43,520 nt of DNA from a virus, in IMG/VR virus record IMGVR_UViG_3300025728_000349, positions 1 to 43,520 of that record; one strand, written 5' to 3'. The notes below the pieces were generated by a model, which saw only the letters and a program-made list of their open reading frames with translations, was not told the origin of the DNA and made no database searches. Positions 14,164-21,913 of this stretch are shown here, piece by piece. Each line of letters starts with the position of its first letter. The stretch's first letter is position 1. A program made the translations under genes and the position numbers.

Positions 14164-15207
14164 TTAGTCAATTTTTAAGTTTTCTAAGTTTCTTAATGGA
14201 TTCAGTTTTGTTGCATCTTCTAAGTGATTTGGTGCGAAATGAGCATAGCGCATAGTCATTTTAATATCAGTGTGCCCCAGAATACGTTGAAGCACGAGTA
14301 TATTCCCTCCGTTCATCATGAAATGTGAGGCAAAAGTGTGTCTTAGCACATGGGACAGTTGTCCTGCAGGTAGATTCAACTCTGCACGTTCAACAGCTTT
14401 TCGGAACGCTGAATAACATGGTTGAAAGATACGTCCTGCTTTTTCTGGTTTCGGCAGTGAATCAAAAAATTCCTTGCTGATAGGTACTGTTCTATTACGA
14501 TTCCCTTTCGTTTTAAAAAAACTAACTTTTAGGTTTCGGATTTGCTTTGTGGTAAGTGATTCTGCTTCATCCCAACGCGCACCAGTTGCCAGGCATGTGC
14601 AGGCCACCCAAAATGTGCTTTCGTTTCTGCTTTTTCGGCACTCTTCCAGCAAGCGGGTAATTTCATCGTCTTCAAGATAAGTTAACTCCGCCTCTTCTGA
14701 TTTGAATGGTCTGAGATCGAGAAGGGGATTATCAAGTTTCCAGTGACCCAGGCGTTTCAGCTCGTTGAACACTGCCCTGAAATACGCCAATTCAAGATTC
14801 ATTGTGCGCGGGGAAACTTGTTTTACTCGTGCTGTACGAACGATTTCGCCCGAGAGCCTTTTTTTTCTATAGGTGGAAAACATAGTTGCACTAAATTCAT
14901 GTGCAGTTGGTTCGCCCATGCTTTCACATGCAAATTCCATCGCTCCTTTCCGTTTTTCGCCATCATCCAGTGTTACGCCGTGTTCATCAAACCACTGCTG
15001 AACAAGGTCGCGAAGTTTACGACGGTCTTCTTTGCCATCGAGCCACGGTTTCACATGGATGTTCTCCATGATGTGGTTTTCGTAAGCCTGCGCTTCGCCT
15101 TTCGTGGAGAAGGTTTTGCGAATACGTTTTGCTGGTTTCCCTTTTGGTTTACCTTCAGGGTAAAAATCCAGTAACCACTTGCTGTCTGGCTGCTTTCTGA
15201 TGCTCAT
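14164..15207 (-). CDS. int: Tyrosine-recombinase integrase of prophage 2
   Basis: A 347-residue P2-like integrase with R211 (GARW), K234 (KTKGN), H286 and R289 (HVLRH), H312 (LGHT) and Y321 (MRYAHF). It aligns over the whole length with the prophage 1 integrase; the catalytic C-terminal third is nearly identical and the N-terminal domain more divergent. Its start codon shares a base with the CI stop, so CI and int are translationally coupled, as expected for the lysogenic transcript. Confidence 0.95.
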   Translation of the reverse strand: MSIRKQPDSKWLLDFYPEGKPKGKPAKRIRKTFSTKGEAQAYENHIMENIHVKPWLDGKEDRRKLRDLVQQWFDEHGVTLDDGEKRKGAMEFACESMGEPTAHEFSATMFSTYRKKRLSGEIVRTARVKQVSPRTMNLELAYFRAVFNELKRLGHWKLDNPLLDLRPFKSEEAELTYLEDDEITRLLEECRKSRNESTFWVACTCLATGARWDEAESLTTKQIRNLKVSFFKTKGNRNRTVPISKEFFDSLPKPEKAGRIFQPCYSAFRKAVERAELNLPAGQLSHVLRHTFASHFMMNGGNILVLQRILGHTDIKMTMRYAHFAPNHLEDATKLNPLRNLENLKID

Positions 15208-15800
15208 TATGAATTGGTGATAGTCATTACAACGCGGCCAATAACGTCAATATCTTCAAGCGCACAATCAAAGGCCATGCCCACACCACTGACACGCACT
15301 TTCTTAATTGGGATGCGAGTTAACGTTCTGATGCTAATTTTGCCCTCAACATTGACTAGCCACTCACCATCAAAAACCTCAGCGAATGTTTGATCGAGGA
15401 TGTATTGAGTTTTGTCGTCTTGAATACACAGCGGGTTTTCGGGTAACGGAGTACCAGCCCGGAAAAGGACTTTATCAAACATCACATAGCCAGAATCATA
15501 GAGTTGTCCGTCAACTAGTTTTTTTCTAGTGAACTTCATTATGTCTAGCGTGTCGTTTTCGCATTTTTTACCTACGCCCGTGGCAAGCCACTCCAGGTTA
15601 AATCCTGTTTCAAGAGCGCATTTTACAACGATGTCTGCGGGGAAAACTCCACGTGTTCTGCGGGCTGACATGCTGCTAGAGGCAATGTCCAAATAATCTG
15701 CCAACTGTAATGATGTAGTGAAACCATATGCTTCACACACGCGATCCAGAACTTCAGCGCTATTTGTAGGTAGCGTTGTTTTTCGTTTTTGTTGGGTCAT
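15207..15800 (-). CDS. cI: CI repressor of prophage 2 (186 CI family)
   Basis: A 197-residue repressor. Helix-turn-helix at about residues 28-60 (LQLADYLDIASSSMSARRTRG), signature NLEWLATG and a C-terminal domain beginning LYDSGYVMFDK, colinear with the prophage 1 repressor. In 186 the CI protein is not cleaved by RecA; induction goes through a LexA-controlled antirepressor. The LexA-box gene at 21426 may play that part here. It diverges from cox across 15801-15907. Confidence 0.9.
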   Translation of the reverse strand: MTQQKRKTTLPTNSAEVLDRVCEAYGFTTSLQLADYLDIASSSMSARRTRGVFPADIVVKCALETGFNLEWLATGVGKKCENDTLDIMKFTRKKLVDGQLYDSGYVMFDKVLFRAGTPLPENPLCIQDDKTQYILDQTFAEVFDGEWLVNVEGKISIRTLTRIPIKKVRVSGVGMAFDCALEDIDVIGRVVMTITNS

Positions 15801-15810
15801 GGCGCTTGCA

Positions 15811-15885
15811 AACTCGCTTTTATCGAGTTAGTCTCCGGTTCGTTGTATAGGTTATATCGAATGTCAATGAGCGTTACCGCGCTCA
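15811..15885. promoter_or_regulatory. Operator/promoter region between cI and cox, prophage 2
   Basis: Contains AACTCG-N7-CGAGTT (15811-15829) and TGAGCG-N6-CGCTCA (15868-15885). An outer inverted repeat GCAAACTC / GAGTTTGC (15808-15815 and 15897-15904) encloses both. None matches the TTAGAT...ATCTAA sites of prophage 1. These are candidate CI and Cox binding sites over the divergent promoters. Confidence 0.45.
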
Positions 15886-15907
15886 ACTGAACAAAGGAGT
15901 TTGCCTT

Positions 15908-16129
15908 ATGCGTCCTAACATTACAATCACCATCCCCACACCCTACCTGCCTATTGATGAGTATTGTCGCATCACTGGAACGCCTATGGGCACGGCCCGT
16001 GACATGGTTCGCGATGGGCGCTTGCCTATTCGTGGTAAGGGGGATAAGCCTCGCGCACGTGTTGAAATCAACATGGCCGCCCTGACAGTCCAGGCATTAA
16101 GCGAATGCAATATTGCGCTTAACGCGTAA
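15908..16129 (+). CDS. cox: Cox/Apl-type excisionase and early regulator, prophage 2
   Basis: A 73-residue protein colinear with the prophage 1 Cox (shared MRPNIT, PYLP-DEYCR and the C-terminal NMAALTVQALSEC helix). First gene of the rightward early operon; AAAGGAG lies 10 bases before the ATG. In relatives it drives excision with Int and represses the lysogenic promoter. The central recognition segment differs from prophage 1 (MGTARDMVRDGRLPI against KETARNLIEYGKLPI), in line with separate immunity. Confidence 0.87.
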   Translation: MRPNITITIPTPYLPIDEYCRITGTPMGTARDMVRDGRLPIRGKGDKPRARVEINMAALTVQALSECNIALNA

Positions 16130-16159
16130 TTCATCCTACGGATTAGAGCGGGGCTAACA

Positions 16160-16663
16160 ATGTTTGATTATGAAACTTCCAAACATGCTCACTTTGATGC
16201 AGCTTGCCGAGCGTTTGCGCTGGCACACAATCTTGAAGATGTGGCCGCTGCTGTTGGTATTCGTCCGCAAATTCTGCGCAATAAGTTGAATCCGGTTCAG
16301 CCGCATCGCCTGACTTGCGACGAGCTCCTGGCCATCACGGATTGCACCGAAGATGCGCGTTTGCTTGATGGTCTGCTGAGCCAGATTAACTGTCTGCCAT
16401 CAGTACCAGTGAACAACGCAACGCCGGGAAACATGCAGCTGTGCGCCTTGAGCGCTACCGCCGATATTGGCGCGATTGCTGGGCAAGCGGTATCAGAAGA
16501 ACGCATGACCGCCGAACGTAAGAACCAAATCCTTGATCGCGCCCGTGACGCTATTCGCAGCCTTTCCGTGCTGGCGTATGCCGTCGAAAGCCGTTTCCAA
16601 TCCGCGCCAGTTTTGGCCGCTGCTGTCGATGTTGTGACTAGCGGCGCAGCTGGCTTGATGTGA
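16160..16663 (+). CDS. cII: CII-like transcription activator, prophage 2
   Basis: A 167-residue member of the 186 CII family with the helix-turn-helix LEDVAAAVGIRPQILRNKLNP. It has the same gene position and length as the prophage 1 protein. It is expected to activate the establishment promoter for cI. Ribosome site AGCGGGG before the ATG. Intact. Confidence 0.88.
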   Translation: MFDYETSKHAHFDAACRAFALAHNLEDVAAAVGIRPQILRNKLNPVQPHRLTCDELLAITDCTEDARLLDGLLSQINCLPSVPVNNATPGNMQLCALSATADIGAIAGQAVSEERMTAERKNQILDRARDAIRSLSVLAYAVESRFQSAPVLAAAVDVVTSGAAGLM

Positions 16664-16672
16664 GGGATCGCC

Positions 16673-16897
16673 ATGAACATTAAACCGTTTGTTACTTACC
16701 TCAAACGACAGTCACCGCCGCCGCAGCTGGCCAGCGGTTCCACTGGTTGGCTGGAGCTGCCGAACGGGCAGCGCTGGAATCCTGGCCACGCCTACAAATT
16801 TAACTCTGATGCTCACCGGCCGCAGAAAGCTGGCCGTATCCTGCGTTTTGTTTCATCCGTCGCCGTGATTCTGGCGAGGGGGCGTAATGGCCGTTAA
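16673..16897 (+). CDS. Fil-like small early protein
   Basis: A 74-residue basic protein with LLKRQSP-like start (FVTYLKRQSPPPQ), then GWLELPNGQRWNPG, which is the GW-x-x-x-DG-x-R-W-x-P pattern of the Fil family. In 186, Fil blocks cell division. The C-terminal SVAVILARGRNGR is hydrophobic-basic. It starts 10 bases after cII and overlaps the next gene by 11. The family assignment is by pattern and position only. Confidence 0.55.
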   Translation: MNIKPFVTYLKRQSPPPQLASGSTGWLELPNGQRWNPGHAYKFNSDAHRPQKAGRILRFVSSVAVILARGRNGR

Positions 16898-17327
16898 CCA
16901 GACACAGCAGGAAAAGAACCTGGCGCAGCTGGCGCGTATTAAGCGTAAGTATTTCAGTAACAGCAGCGCAGCGGCGGATTGGTGGGACAAGTTAACACCT
17001 GAATGGCGTGGCGTAGTGCTTCACGCTGCTGGGGTTAACTCTGGTTCGGATGTGTTCAAAGCAGCATTAAGCCGCTGCAGCTGGCGTGAATTGTTCGAAC
17101 GCCTCGACTATCGGGCAATGATTCAGCTGCGCCAGGGTATTTCCCATGCGCGCGCCACGTTTGAGGGTTTCGGTTCGCTGCGTGATAGCGATTTTTCCCG
17201 TCGCACAGCTGCACGGCAAGAGCCGCGCCAGAAGTGTAATCCAATCCATACCAGCGAGGTGCAAATGGTTGTTGCGCCAAACGCAGTATTAAACATGCTG
17301 GCAAAACAGCAGGGAGTTCAGGAATGA
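16887..17327 (+). CDS. Conserved P2-like early protein of unknown function (146 aa)
   Basis: A 146-residue, mostly helical protein beginning MAVNQTQQEKNLAQLARIKRKYF with WWDKLTPEWRGVVLHAAGV near residues 33-50. I associate this pattern with a small early gene seen between fil and the DUF2732 gene in 186/Fels-2-like phages, but know no function. It overlaps neighbours on both sides (11 and 4 bases), so it is part of a tightly coupled operon. Confidence 0.65.
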   Translation: MAVNQTQQEKNLAQLARIKRKYFSNSSAAADWWDKLTPEWRGVVLHAAGVNSGSDVFKAALSRCSWRELFERLDYRAMIQLRQGISHARATFEGFGSLRDSDFSRRTAARQEPRQKCNPIHTSEVQMVVAPNAVLNMLAKQQGVQE

Positions 17328-17725
17328 GCATTATTTCAGTTGATCGCAAGATTTTGGCAAAAGAGCTATCTGCGTGGCGTGTTCCGTTCGAATACGAGGA
17401 GGCGTTTTTTGATAAGAGTATCGTCGCAAATGGTCGGATAAGTCTGCATCCATTCTTTTTTAACGATACCGAGCATCTTACTAATCAGCGCCATTGGCTT
17501 GCGCTTAACGCTGCTTTCTGGTGCTGCGTTTACCGCGAGGCCGAAAGCAAAGAATCACAGATTGAAGCTGTTGCCGGAATCCGCGCGATTTTCTATACAG
17601 CTGGCGCGCTGGGTGCCGGGGAAATTAAGGCGCTGATCCAGGAGTGGTGGCGTAATACGTTTGAATTGCACCGCATACCGGCACCGAACTACACCGCCGT
17701 AACAAAAACAGTCTTTCTTCACTAA
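17324..17725 (+). CDS. Early operon protein of unknown function (133 aa)
   Basis: A 133-residue protein without a recognised domain: aromatic and acidic N-terminal half (VPFEYEEAFFDKS), and a helical centre with three tryptophans and a Cys pair (FWCCVYREAESK). The ATGA overlap with the preceding gene indicates translational coupling. Located among early small genes of the replication module. Confidence 0.6.
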   Translation: MSIISVDRKILAKELSAWRVPFEYEEAFFDKSIVANGRISLHPFFFNDTEHLTNQRHWLALNAAFWCCVYREAESKESQIEAVAGIRAIFYTAGALGAGEIKALIQEWWRNTFELHRIPAPNYTAVTKTVFLH

Positions 17726-17791
17726 TTAACAGCCTGAATTTTTGGCCATCGTTTAGATGGCCGGGGATTCTTTTGCCTTGAGGAAACCAAA

Positions 17792-18025
17792 ATGCACATG
17801 ACTCGTCAGGATTTACCAGCAACGCAATCAGGTATCGAGCTGATGGCCATTCTTATCAAGGCCACGCAGGAAGGTAAGGTTGCAGCGGCTGATCTGTGTT
17901 CTACCCGTCTGGACAAGCTGGCTACTCATGCCGCAGTTGAAGGTTTGAGCGCCGTAGAAATTATTGAACTGATCCGCGAAGAGGCTGCAGCTATCTGCAG
18001 TAAAGGCGGCGCGGCATGGAGCTGA
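17792..18025 (+). CDS. DUF2732-like small early protein
   Basis: A 77-residue helical protein. The pattern of LDKLA-HA-x-x-x-LSA-x-EIIELIREEA followed by a short tail is that of the DUF2732 family found in P2-like early operons. Function unknown. Preceded by TGAGGAAACC. Overlaps the next small gene by 10 bases. Confidence 0.65.
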   Translation: MHMTRQDLPATQSGIELMAILIKATQEGKVAAADLCSTRLDKLATHAAVEGLSAVEIIELIREEAAAICSKGGAAWS

Positions 18026-18174
18026 ATGAACGCCTGACAGACGTTGAGCTGAATCGCCTGATTTGGGGTTTGGAAGCTCACGGGAATCTTAAGCGCACGT
18101 TGGCCGGGTTAGTTGAATTGCGTGACCGCCGCAATGCTGAAATTAAAGGGGAGGACACTGAACATGACCATTAA
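18016..18174 (+). CDS. Small early gene of 52 codons
   Basis: An open frame from ATG 18016 to TAA 18172-18174, reading [20 protein letters not shown] and ending in TEHDH. It is helical and charged. It overlaps the previous gene by 10 bases and the next by 11, the same coupling as in the rest of the operon, and fills what would otherwise be a 138-base gap. Coding is supported by this packing and by its Leu/Arg/Glu-rich helix; the family is not known to me. Confidence 0.7.
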   Translation: MELNERLTDVELNRLIWGLEAHGNLKRTLAGLVELRDRRNAEIKGEDTEHDH

Positions 18175-18493
18175 GATTCACACCATAAAGATTGCCCCTA
18201 AATACCTTAACGCGGTTGTAGCGGGTCAGAAGAAAGCCGAGCTGCGCAAAAATGACCGTAACTATAAAGTCGGTGATGTTCTTTCATTGAAGGAGTGGAA
18301 GCACGGCAAATATACCGGTAGAGAGTGGTCAGCGGTAATCACTCATGTACTGCCGGTGGGGGAGGTAGTGACCGGTTTAGATAGCTGGGTTGTTTTGTCG
18401 ATTAACGCAATGTCTCTTTTTGACGTTGCCATATACATTTACGAAACTGGCGGTTTTGCGCAGATGCTGGCGGAGGCTAAGAATGGCCGTTAA
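18164..18493 (+). CDS. DUF3850 / ASCH-like RNA-binding-fold protein
   Basis: A 109-residue protein starting [10 protein letters not shown] at 18164; a longer upstream frame overlaps the 52-codon gene too far to be likely. The sequence [29 protein letters not shown] follows the DUF3850 pattern (ASCH/PUA-like beta barrel: YF-x-x-V-x-x-G-x-K-x-x-E-x-R-x-ND-R-x-Y-x-x-GD), with LSLKEW and YTGREW after it. ASCH-like domains bind RNA or modified nucleotides; the role in phages is not established. It overlaps the methylase gene by 11 bases. Confidence 0.75.
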   Translation: MTIKIHTIKIAPKYLNAVVAGQKKAELRKNDRNYKVGDVLSLKEWKHGKYTGREWSAVITHVLPVGEVVTGLDSWVVLSINAMSLFDVAIYIYETGGFAQMLAEAKNGR

Positions 18494-19286
18494 AACCCCG
18501 CTGAAATGGGTGGGCAGCAAAGCCCGCCTTATGCCACAGCTATTGCCACATTTGCCGGAAGGCAAGCGCCTGATTGAGCCGTTTGCCGGTTCCTGTTCAG
18601 TCATGATGAATACTGATTATGACGAATACCTGATTGCAGACGTTAACCCGGATTTAATCGGGTTTTATCGTGCTGCAGCTGCAGCGCCGCTTGAATTAAT
18701 TGACCGTGCAAAGCACCTGTTTGAAACGTTTAATACTGAGGATGGCTATTACGATAGCCGTGATTCTTTCAATCATGACACCGATCAGGAATGGCGCCCG
18801 GCGCTGTTCCTTTTCCTGAACCGTCACGGTTTTAACGGCCTGTGCCGCTACAACAAATCAGGCCGTTTCAATGTGCCTTATGGCAGATACAAAAAACCTT
18901 ACTTTCCTGAGGATGAAATAAAAGCGTTTGCTGAAAAGGCAAAACGCGCCACTTTCGTATGCGCAAATTATTCCGTAACGCTTGATATGGTTCGGGATGG
19001 GTTCGATGTGGTTTATTGCGATCCACCTTATTTGACCGAATCCGGGAACTTTACCGCCTACCACGAGCGCGGTTTTAACCATATGGATCAAGGCCGCTTA
19101 GCGCGTAAACTCCGCCGCCTGGCGGGGAAAGGAATTAGCGTTATCGCTTCAAACAGTAATCTGGATACTGTGCGTTCTCTTTATGCTGATTTTGAGGCCG
19201 TAAGCATAAGTGCGCCGCGTAGTGTTGGCGCTGCCGCGAATAGCGTGAAAACTGCCGCTGAACTTATTTTAAAGGCTGGCGTATGA
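18483..19286 (+). CDS. dam: DNA adenine methylase (Dam family), phage-encoded
   Basis: A 267-residue N6-adenine methyltransferase; start at [13 protein letters not shown]. Motifs in Dam order: PLKWVGSK (6-13), SAM-binding EPFAGSCSV (32-40), motif II acidic residue ADVNPD (52-57), catalytic DPPY (180-183). The target is probably GATC by family. It could protect phage DNA from restriction, mark it for mismatch repair, or tune replication. The ATG overlaps the preceding stop by 11 bases and its own stop overlaps replication gene A by four, so it is made with the initiator. Confidence 0.9.
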   Translation: MAVKTPLKWVGSKARLMPQLLPHLPEGKRLIEPFAGSCSVMMNTDYDEYLIADVNPDLIGFYRAAAAAPLELIDRAKHLFETFNTEDGYYDSRDSFNHDTDQEWRPALFLFLNRHGFNGLCRYNKSGRFNVPYGRYKKPYFPEDEIKAFAEKAKRATFVCANYSVTLDMVRDGFDVVYCDPPYLTESGNFTAYHERGFNHMDQGRLARKLRRLAGKGISVIASNSNLDTVRSLYADFEAVSISAPRSVGAAANSVKTAAELILKAGV

Positions 19287-21307
19287 CGCTGGCCGTTAAT
19301 GAAAATAGTCATGCCGTCGATAGTTGGCGGAGTGACACATTCGCACCGGGTACGCCTGCAGGTGCAACAATCACAGAGCGCCGTCTATGGGCTAAAAACC
19401 CGCAGGATTACGCCTGGCGCTCACAATATCTTCACGAGATACCCGACTGGTTAGCCGGGTATTTTGGCACCCGCTACGAAAAGCTACTGGCTGGCCGTGA
19501 TGGCCGTCGTCGTGCCAATACGTTCCTGCGCAAGACTATCGGCGGGAACGTATTACCACGCCTGCGGAAAGTGGCAGCTCGTTATCGTCTGGCCGCTGAT
19601 GCTTCTGATCTTCCATTTGGTAAAGCGCTGGGGCGTTTGCCATCCCTTGATCGTACAGACCTGAAAAAGCTGGCCGATCAGGTATCGCGCTGGATGGCGG
19701 AATGTCTGTATGAATTTGCTGACCGGTTGCCTGTTGGCACGGATGATGAAAAAGAACTGTATCAACGAACTATGGAGGCTTACCGTAATTTGGGTGAATG
19801 CTCTCTGATGCTGAACAATCAGCCGCCGTACTGGAAAGAGTTTGAGGCGAAAGGTCTGCTGGAACAGCAAAAGGCTGAATCTGGCATTTTGCGCATGATT
19901 GCCCCGGAGTGGTGGCGGCTGCGCTTAAAGCGCGCGCGCGATGTTCAGCGTGAACATTTTGCGATCGCTGTTGGCCAGGTTCAGAAAGCGGCCAGTGCGT
20001 ATGTTTCCCGAAGCACCCTGGGCGAGTGGATAGAGCAGAAAAAACGTAATGCGGAGTTTTTCAAGAAATTTGACCTGATTAATGACCAGGGCGATCGGAT
20101 ATCGCTGGCCGATATGGTTCATGGCAGCGTGGCCAATCCGGCGATCCGACGCTGTGAACTAATGGTTCGCATGCGTGGGTTTGAGGATATCGCAAACGAA
20201 GAGGGGCTGGCGGGGGAGTTCTACACCATCACAGCGCCTTCACGCTTCCATGCCGTACATAGCAAGGGCGGATTTGTGTCGCAGTGGAGCGGCTGCAGCC
20301 CGCAGGACACCCAGCGCTATTTATGCGGCGTATGGGCAAAAGCCCGTGCAGCAATCTCCCGCGCAGATATTCATGTCTTTGGCTTCCGGGTTGTAGAGCC
20401 TCACCATGACGGCACCCCACACTGGCACATGCTCCTTTTTATGCGTCCGCAGGATGTTGATGTGGTGCGCGATATTCTTTGTTATTACGCCAGAATCACC
20501 GATTCAGAAGAGTTACAGACACCCCACGCGCTTAAGGCGCGTTTTCACGTTGAGCCTATCGATCCGGAAAAAGGTTCGGCCACTGGCTATATCGCGAAAT
20601 ACATTTCCAAAAATATTGATGGGTTTTCCCTGGACGGTGAAACAGATGATGAAACCGGGGAAAGCCTGCGTGATATGGCCAAATCTGTAACGGCATGGGC
20701 ATCCCGCTGGCACATTCGCCAGTTTCAGCAAATCGGTGGCGCGCCGGTAACGGTCTGGCGCGAGCTGCGCCGCCTTCCTGGTGAAGAACAGATTCTGCTA
20801 ACGGAAGATATGGATAACGTGCGGTTCGCTGCTGATGTTGGAGACTGGCGCGCATACACCGAATGCCAGGGCGGGGCGTTTGTTGCGCGTAAGGATCTGA
20901 CTGTTCGCCTGGCTTATGAGATTACAAAACAGGGTAACGAGTATGCAGAAGATGTGCAGCGCGTTCAGGGTGTTTACTCACCGCATATTCCAGATTCAGG
21001 GATTTGTACGCGCCTGGTGAAGTGGCAGAAGGTTGCGAAGTTGGCCGAAGCGGCAGCGGAGGCTGGTTTTGACCTTGACCTTAATCACCCTTGGAGTTCT
21101 GTCAATAACTGTACGGAGGGCGGAACCCGGAGGCGGTTAAAACTGGAACTGAATAAACGTGGGTACGTTGGTACTGACGATGAAGTAGCCATTTTGATGC
21201 GCGGTAGCGGGCTAATGTATGGCCGTTCGTCGCTGATTTATAGAAATGGCCAATTGCTGGAGCGGAAAGGCAATGTGATGCATGAACAGTGGCCGGGATG
21301 GCAGTAA
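19283..21307 (+). CDS. A: Replication initiator protein A, HUH endonuclease
   Basis: A 674-residue rolling-circle initiator of the P2 gpA/Rep superfamily. The HUH motif is H380-W-H382 in PHHDGTPHWHMLLF, and the paired catalytic tyrosines are Y436 and Y440 in YIAKYISKN, the YxxxY arrangement of P2 gpA. It nicks the phage origin (often inside its own gene) and primes single-strand displacement. It ends the early operon. Prophage 1 has lost this gene. Confidence 0.93.
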   Translation: MTLAVNENSHAVDSWRSDTFAPGTPAGATITERRLWAKNPQDYAWRSQYLHEIPDWLAGYFGTRYEKLLAGRDGRRRANTFLRKTIGGNVLPRLRKVAARYRLAADASDLPFGKALGRLPSLDRTDLKKLADQVSRWMAECLYEFADRLPVGTDDEKELYQRTMEAYRNLGECSLMLNNQPPYWKEFEAKGLLEQQKAESGILRMIAPEWWRLRLKRARDVQREHFAIAVGQVQKAASAYVSRSTLGEWIEQKKRNAEFFKKFDLINDQGDRISLADMVHGSVANPAIRRCELMVRMRGFEDIANEEGLAGEFYTITAPSRFHAVHSKGGFVSQWSGCSPQDTQRYLCGVWAKARAAISRADIHVFGFRVVEPHHDGTPHWHMLLFMRPQDVDVVRDILCYYARITDSEELQTPHALKARFHVEPIDPEKGSATGYIAKYISKNIDGFSLDGETDDETGESLRDMAKSVTAWASRWHIRQFQQIGGAPVTVWRELRRLPGEEQILLTEDMDNVRFAADVGDWRAYTECQGGAFVARKDLTVRLAYEITKQGNEYAEDVQRVQGVYSPHIPDSGICTRLVKWQKVAKLAEAAAEAGFDLDLNHPWSSVNNCTEGGTRRRLKLELNKRGYVGTDDEVAILMRGSGLMYGRSSLIYRNGQLLERKGNVMHEQWPGWQ

Positions 21308-21361
21308 AACGATAATCATATGATCCGTATATAGTTATCCCGGAAAATTTGGATGTTTCAA

Positions 21362-21404
21362 TTTACATTTAGTGCTTTAATGTATACTGTGTATTTATAC
21401 AGTA
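21362..21404 (+). promoter_or_regulatory. LexA (SOS) box overlapping a promoter
   Basis: TACTGTGTATTTATACAGTA at 21385-21404 fits the LexA consensus CTGT-N8-ACAG with the flanking TA bases as well. TATACT at 21383-21388 can serve as a -10 and TTTACA at 21362-21367 as a -35 (15-base spacer). A 64-codon gene starts 22 bases after the box. It lies between rep A and the portal gene, like the LexA-controlled p95 promoter of phage 186. Confidence 0.85.
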
Positions 21405-21425
21405 TATCGTTTTCGTGAGGGCTTC

Positions 21426-21620
21426 ATGGATATGTTAGAGGCGACAGCACAGCTGGAGCGTATTGAGCTACTGGCAAAAATCGCCCATGCCAGCGACTGC
21501 AACACAAAAGAAAAAACGATCGCACTGGTTTGGATTGGTGAGATTGTTGAAGGAATGCGAGTAGAAATAAAAAACCCCCAGAGCGGGGGCGTTTCACGCG
21601 GCGGGTGCGGCTTTAAGTAA
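21426..21620 (+). CDS. SOS-controlled small protein, candidate antirepressor (64 aa)
   Basis: A 64-residue protein, helical for the first 45 residues (LERIELLAKIAHASDCNTKEKTIALVWIGEIVEGM region) with a glycine-rich tail encoded across the terminator of the convergent ogr gene. GTGAGG lies five bases before the ATG. Direct LexA control and position between rep and cos/portal equal those of 186 tum, whose product inactivates CI after DNA damage; but Tum is larger and I see no sequence likeness. So the call of antirepressor is inference from regulation and location. Confidence 0.7.
   Translation: MDMLEATAQLERIELLAKIAHASDCNTKEKTIALVWIGEIVEGMRVEIKNPQSGGVSRGGCGFK
21567..21591 (-). terminator. Terminator of the leftward late operon (after ogr)
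   Basis: On the minus strand CCCCC-GCTCT-GGGGG followed by TTTTTT, just past the ogr stop. It lies inside the 3' end of the convergent SOS gene, so collision or shared use is possible. Confidence 0.85.
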
Positions 21621-21863
21621 GTCCAGCGCCATTTGCTTTTGGTTCGGTGAAAGCGTGCTAAGCAGCTGCTGAACCAGAGCATCACCCGTTTTAGCGCTGG
21701 GGCTGAGAGTGTGGGAGAAAGTCAGATTCATAACAAAGGTATGCCCACACTCCACATCTGAACAGGCGCAGTAAATATCAGCAATCTGCCGGTGCTTCCG
21801 GTTTGTCTTACGAATGATGGCCTTTGCGCCGCATTCCGGGCATTCAATTTTTAGTACGCGCAT
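21594..21863 (-). CDS. ogr: Ogr/Delta-like late transcription activator, prophage 2
   Basis: An 89-residue protein from the start MRVLKIECPECG at 21863, chosen because GGAG lies suitably upstream and the zinc finger then sits at the N-terminus as in Ogr. Zinc ligands C8-x2-C11 and C34-x4-C39 (CSDVECGHTF). The C-terminal half (PNQKQMALDLLKAAPAA) is longer than in P2 Ogr. It lies downstream of portal on the leftward late transcript, unlike P2 where ogr follows D; this would give positive feedback on its own synthesis. Confidence 0.85.
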   Translation of the reverse strand: MRVLKIECPECGAKAIIRKTNRKHRQIADIYCACSDVECGHTFVMNLTFSHTLSPSAKTGDALVQQLLSTLSPNQKQMALDLLKAAPAA

Positions 21864-21913
21864 ATTCCATTCTCCGGCCGTCAAATTATGCCTGGATTTT
21901 AGCCTGTTTTGCC

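Noticed and set aside
21308-21361. cos site of prophage 2 between rep and the SOS gene
   Set aside because: No stretch resembling the P2/186 cohesive end; the cos of HP1-like phages differs and I cannot locate it from sequence alone.
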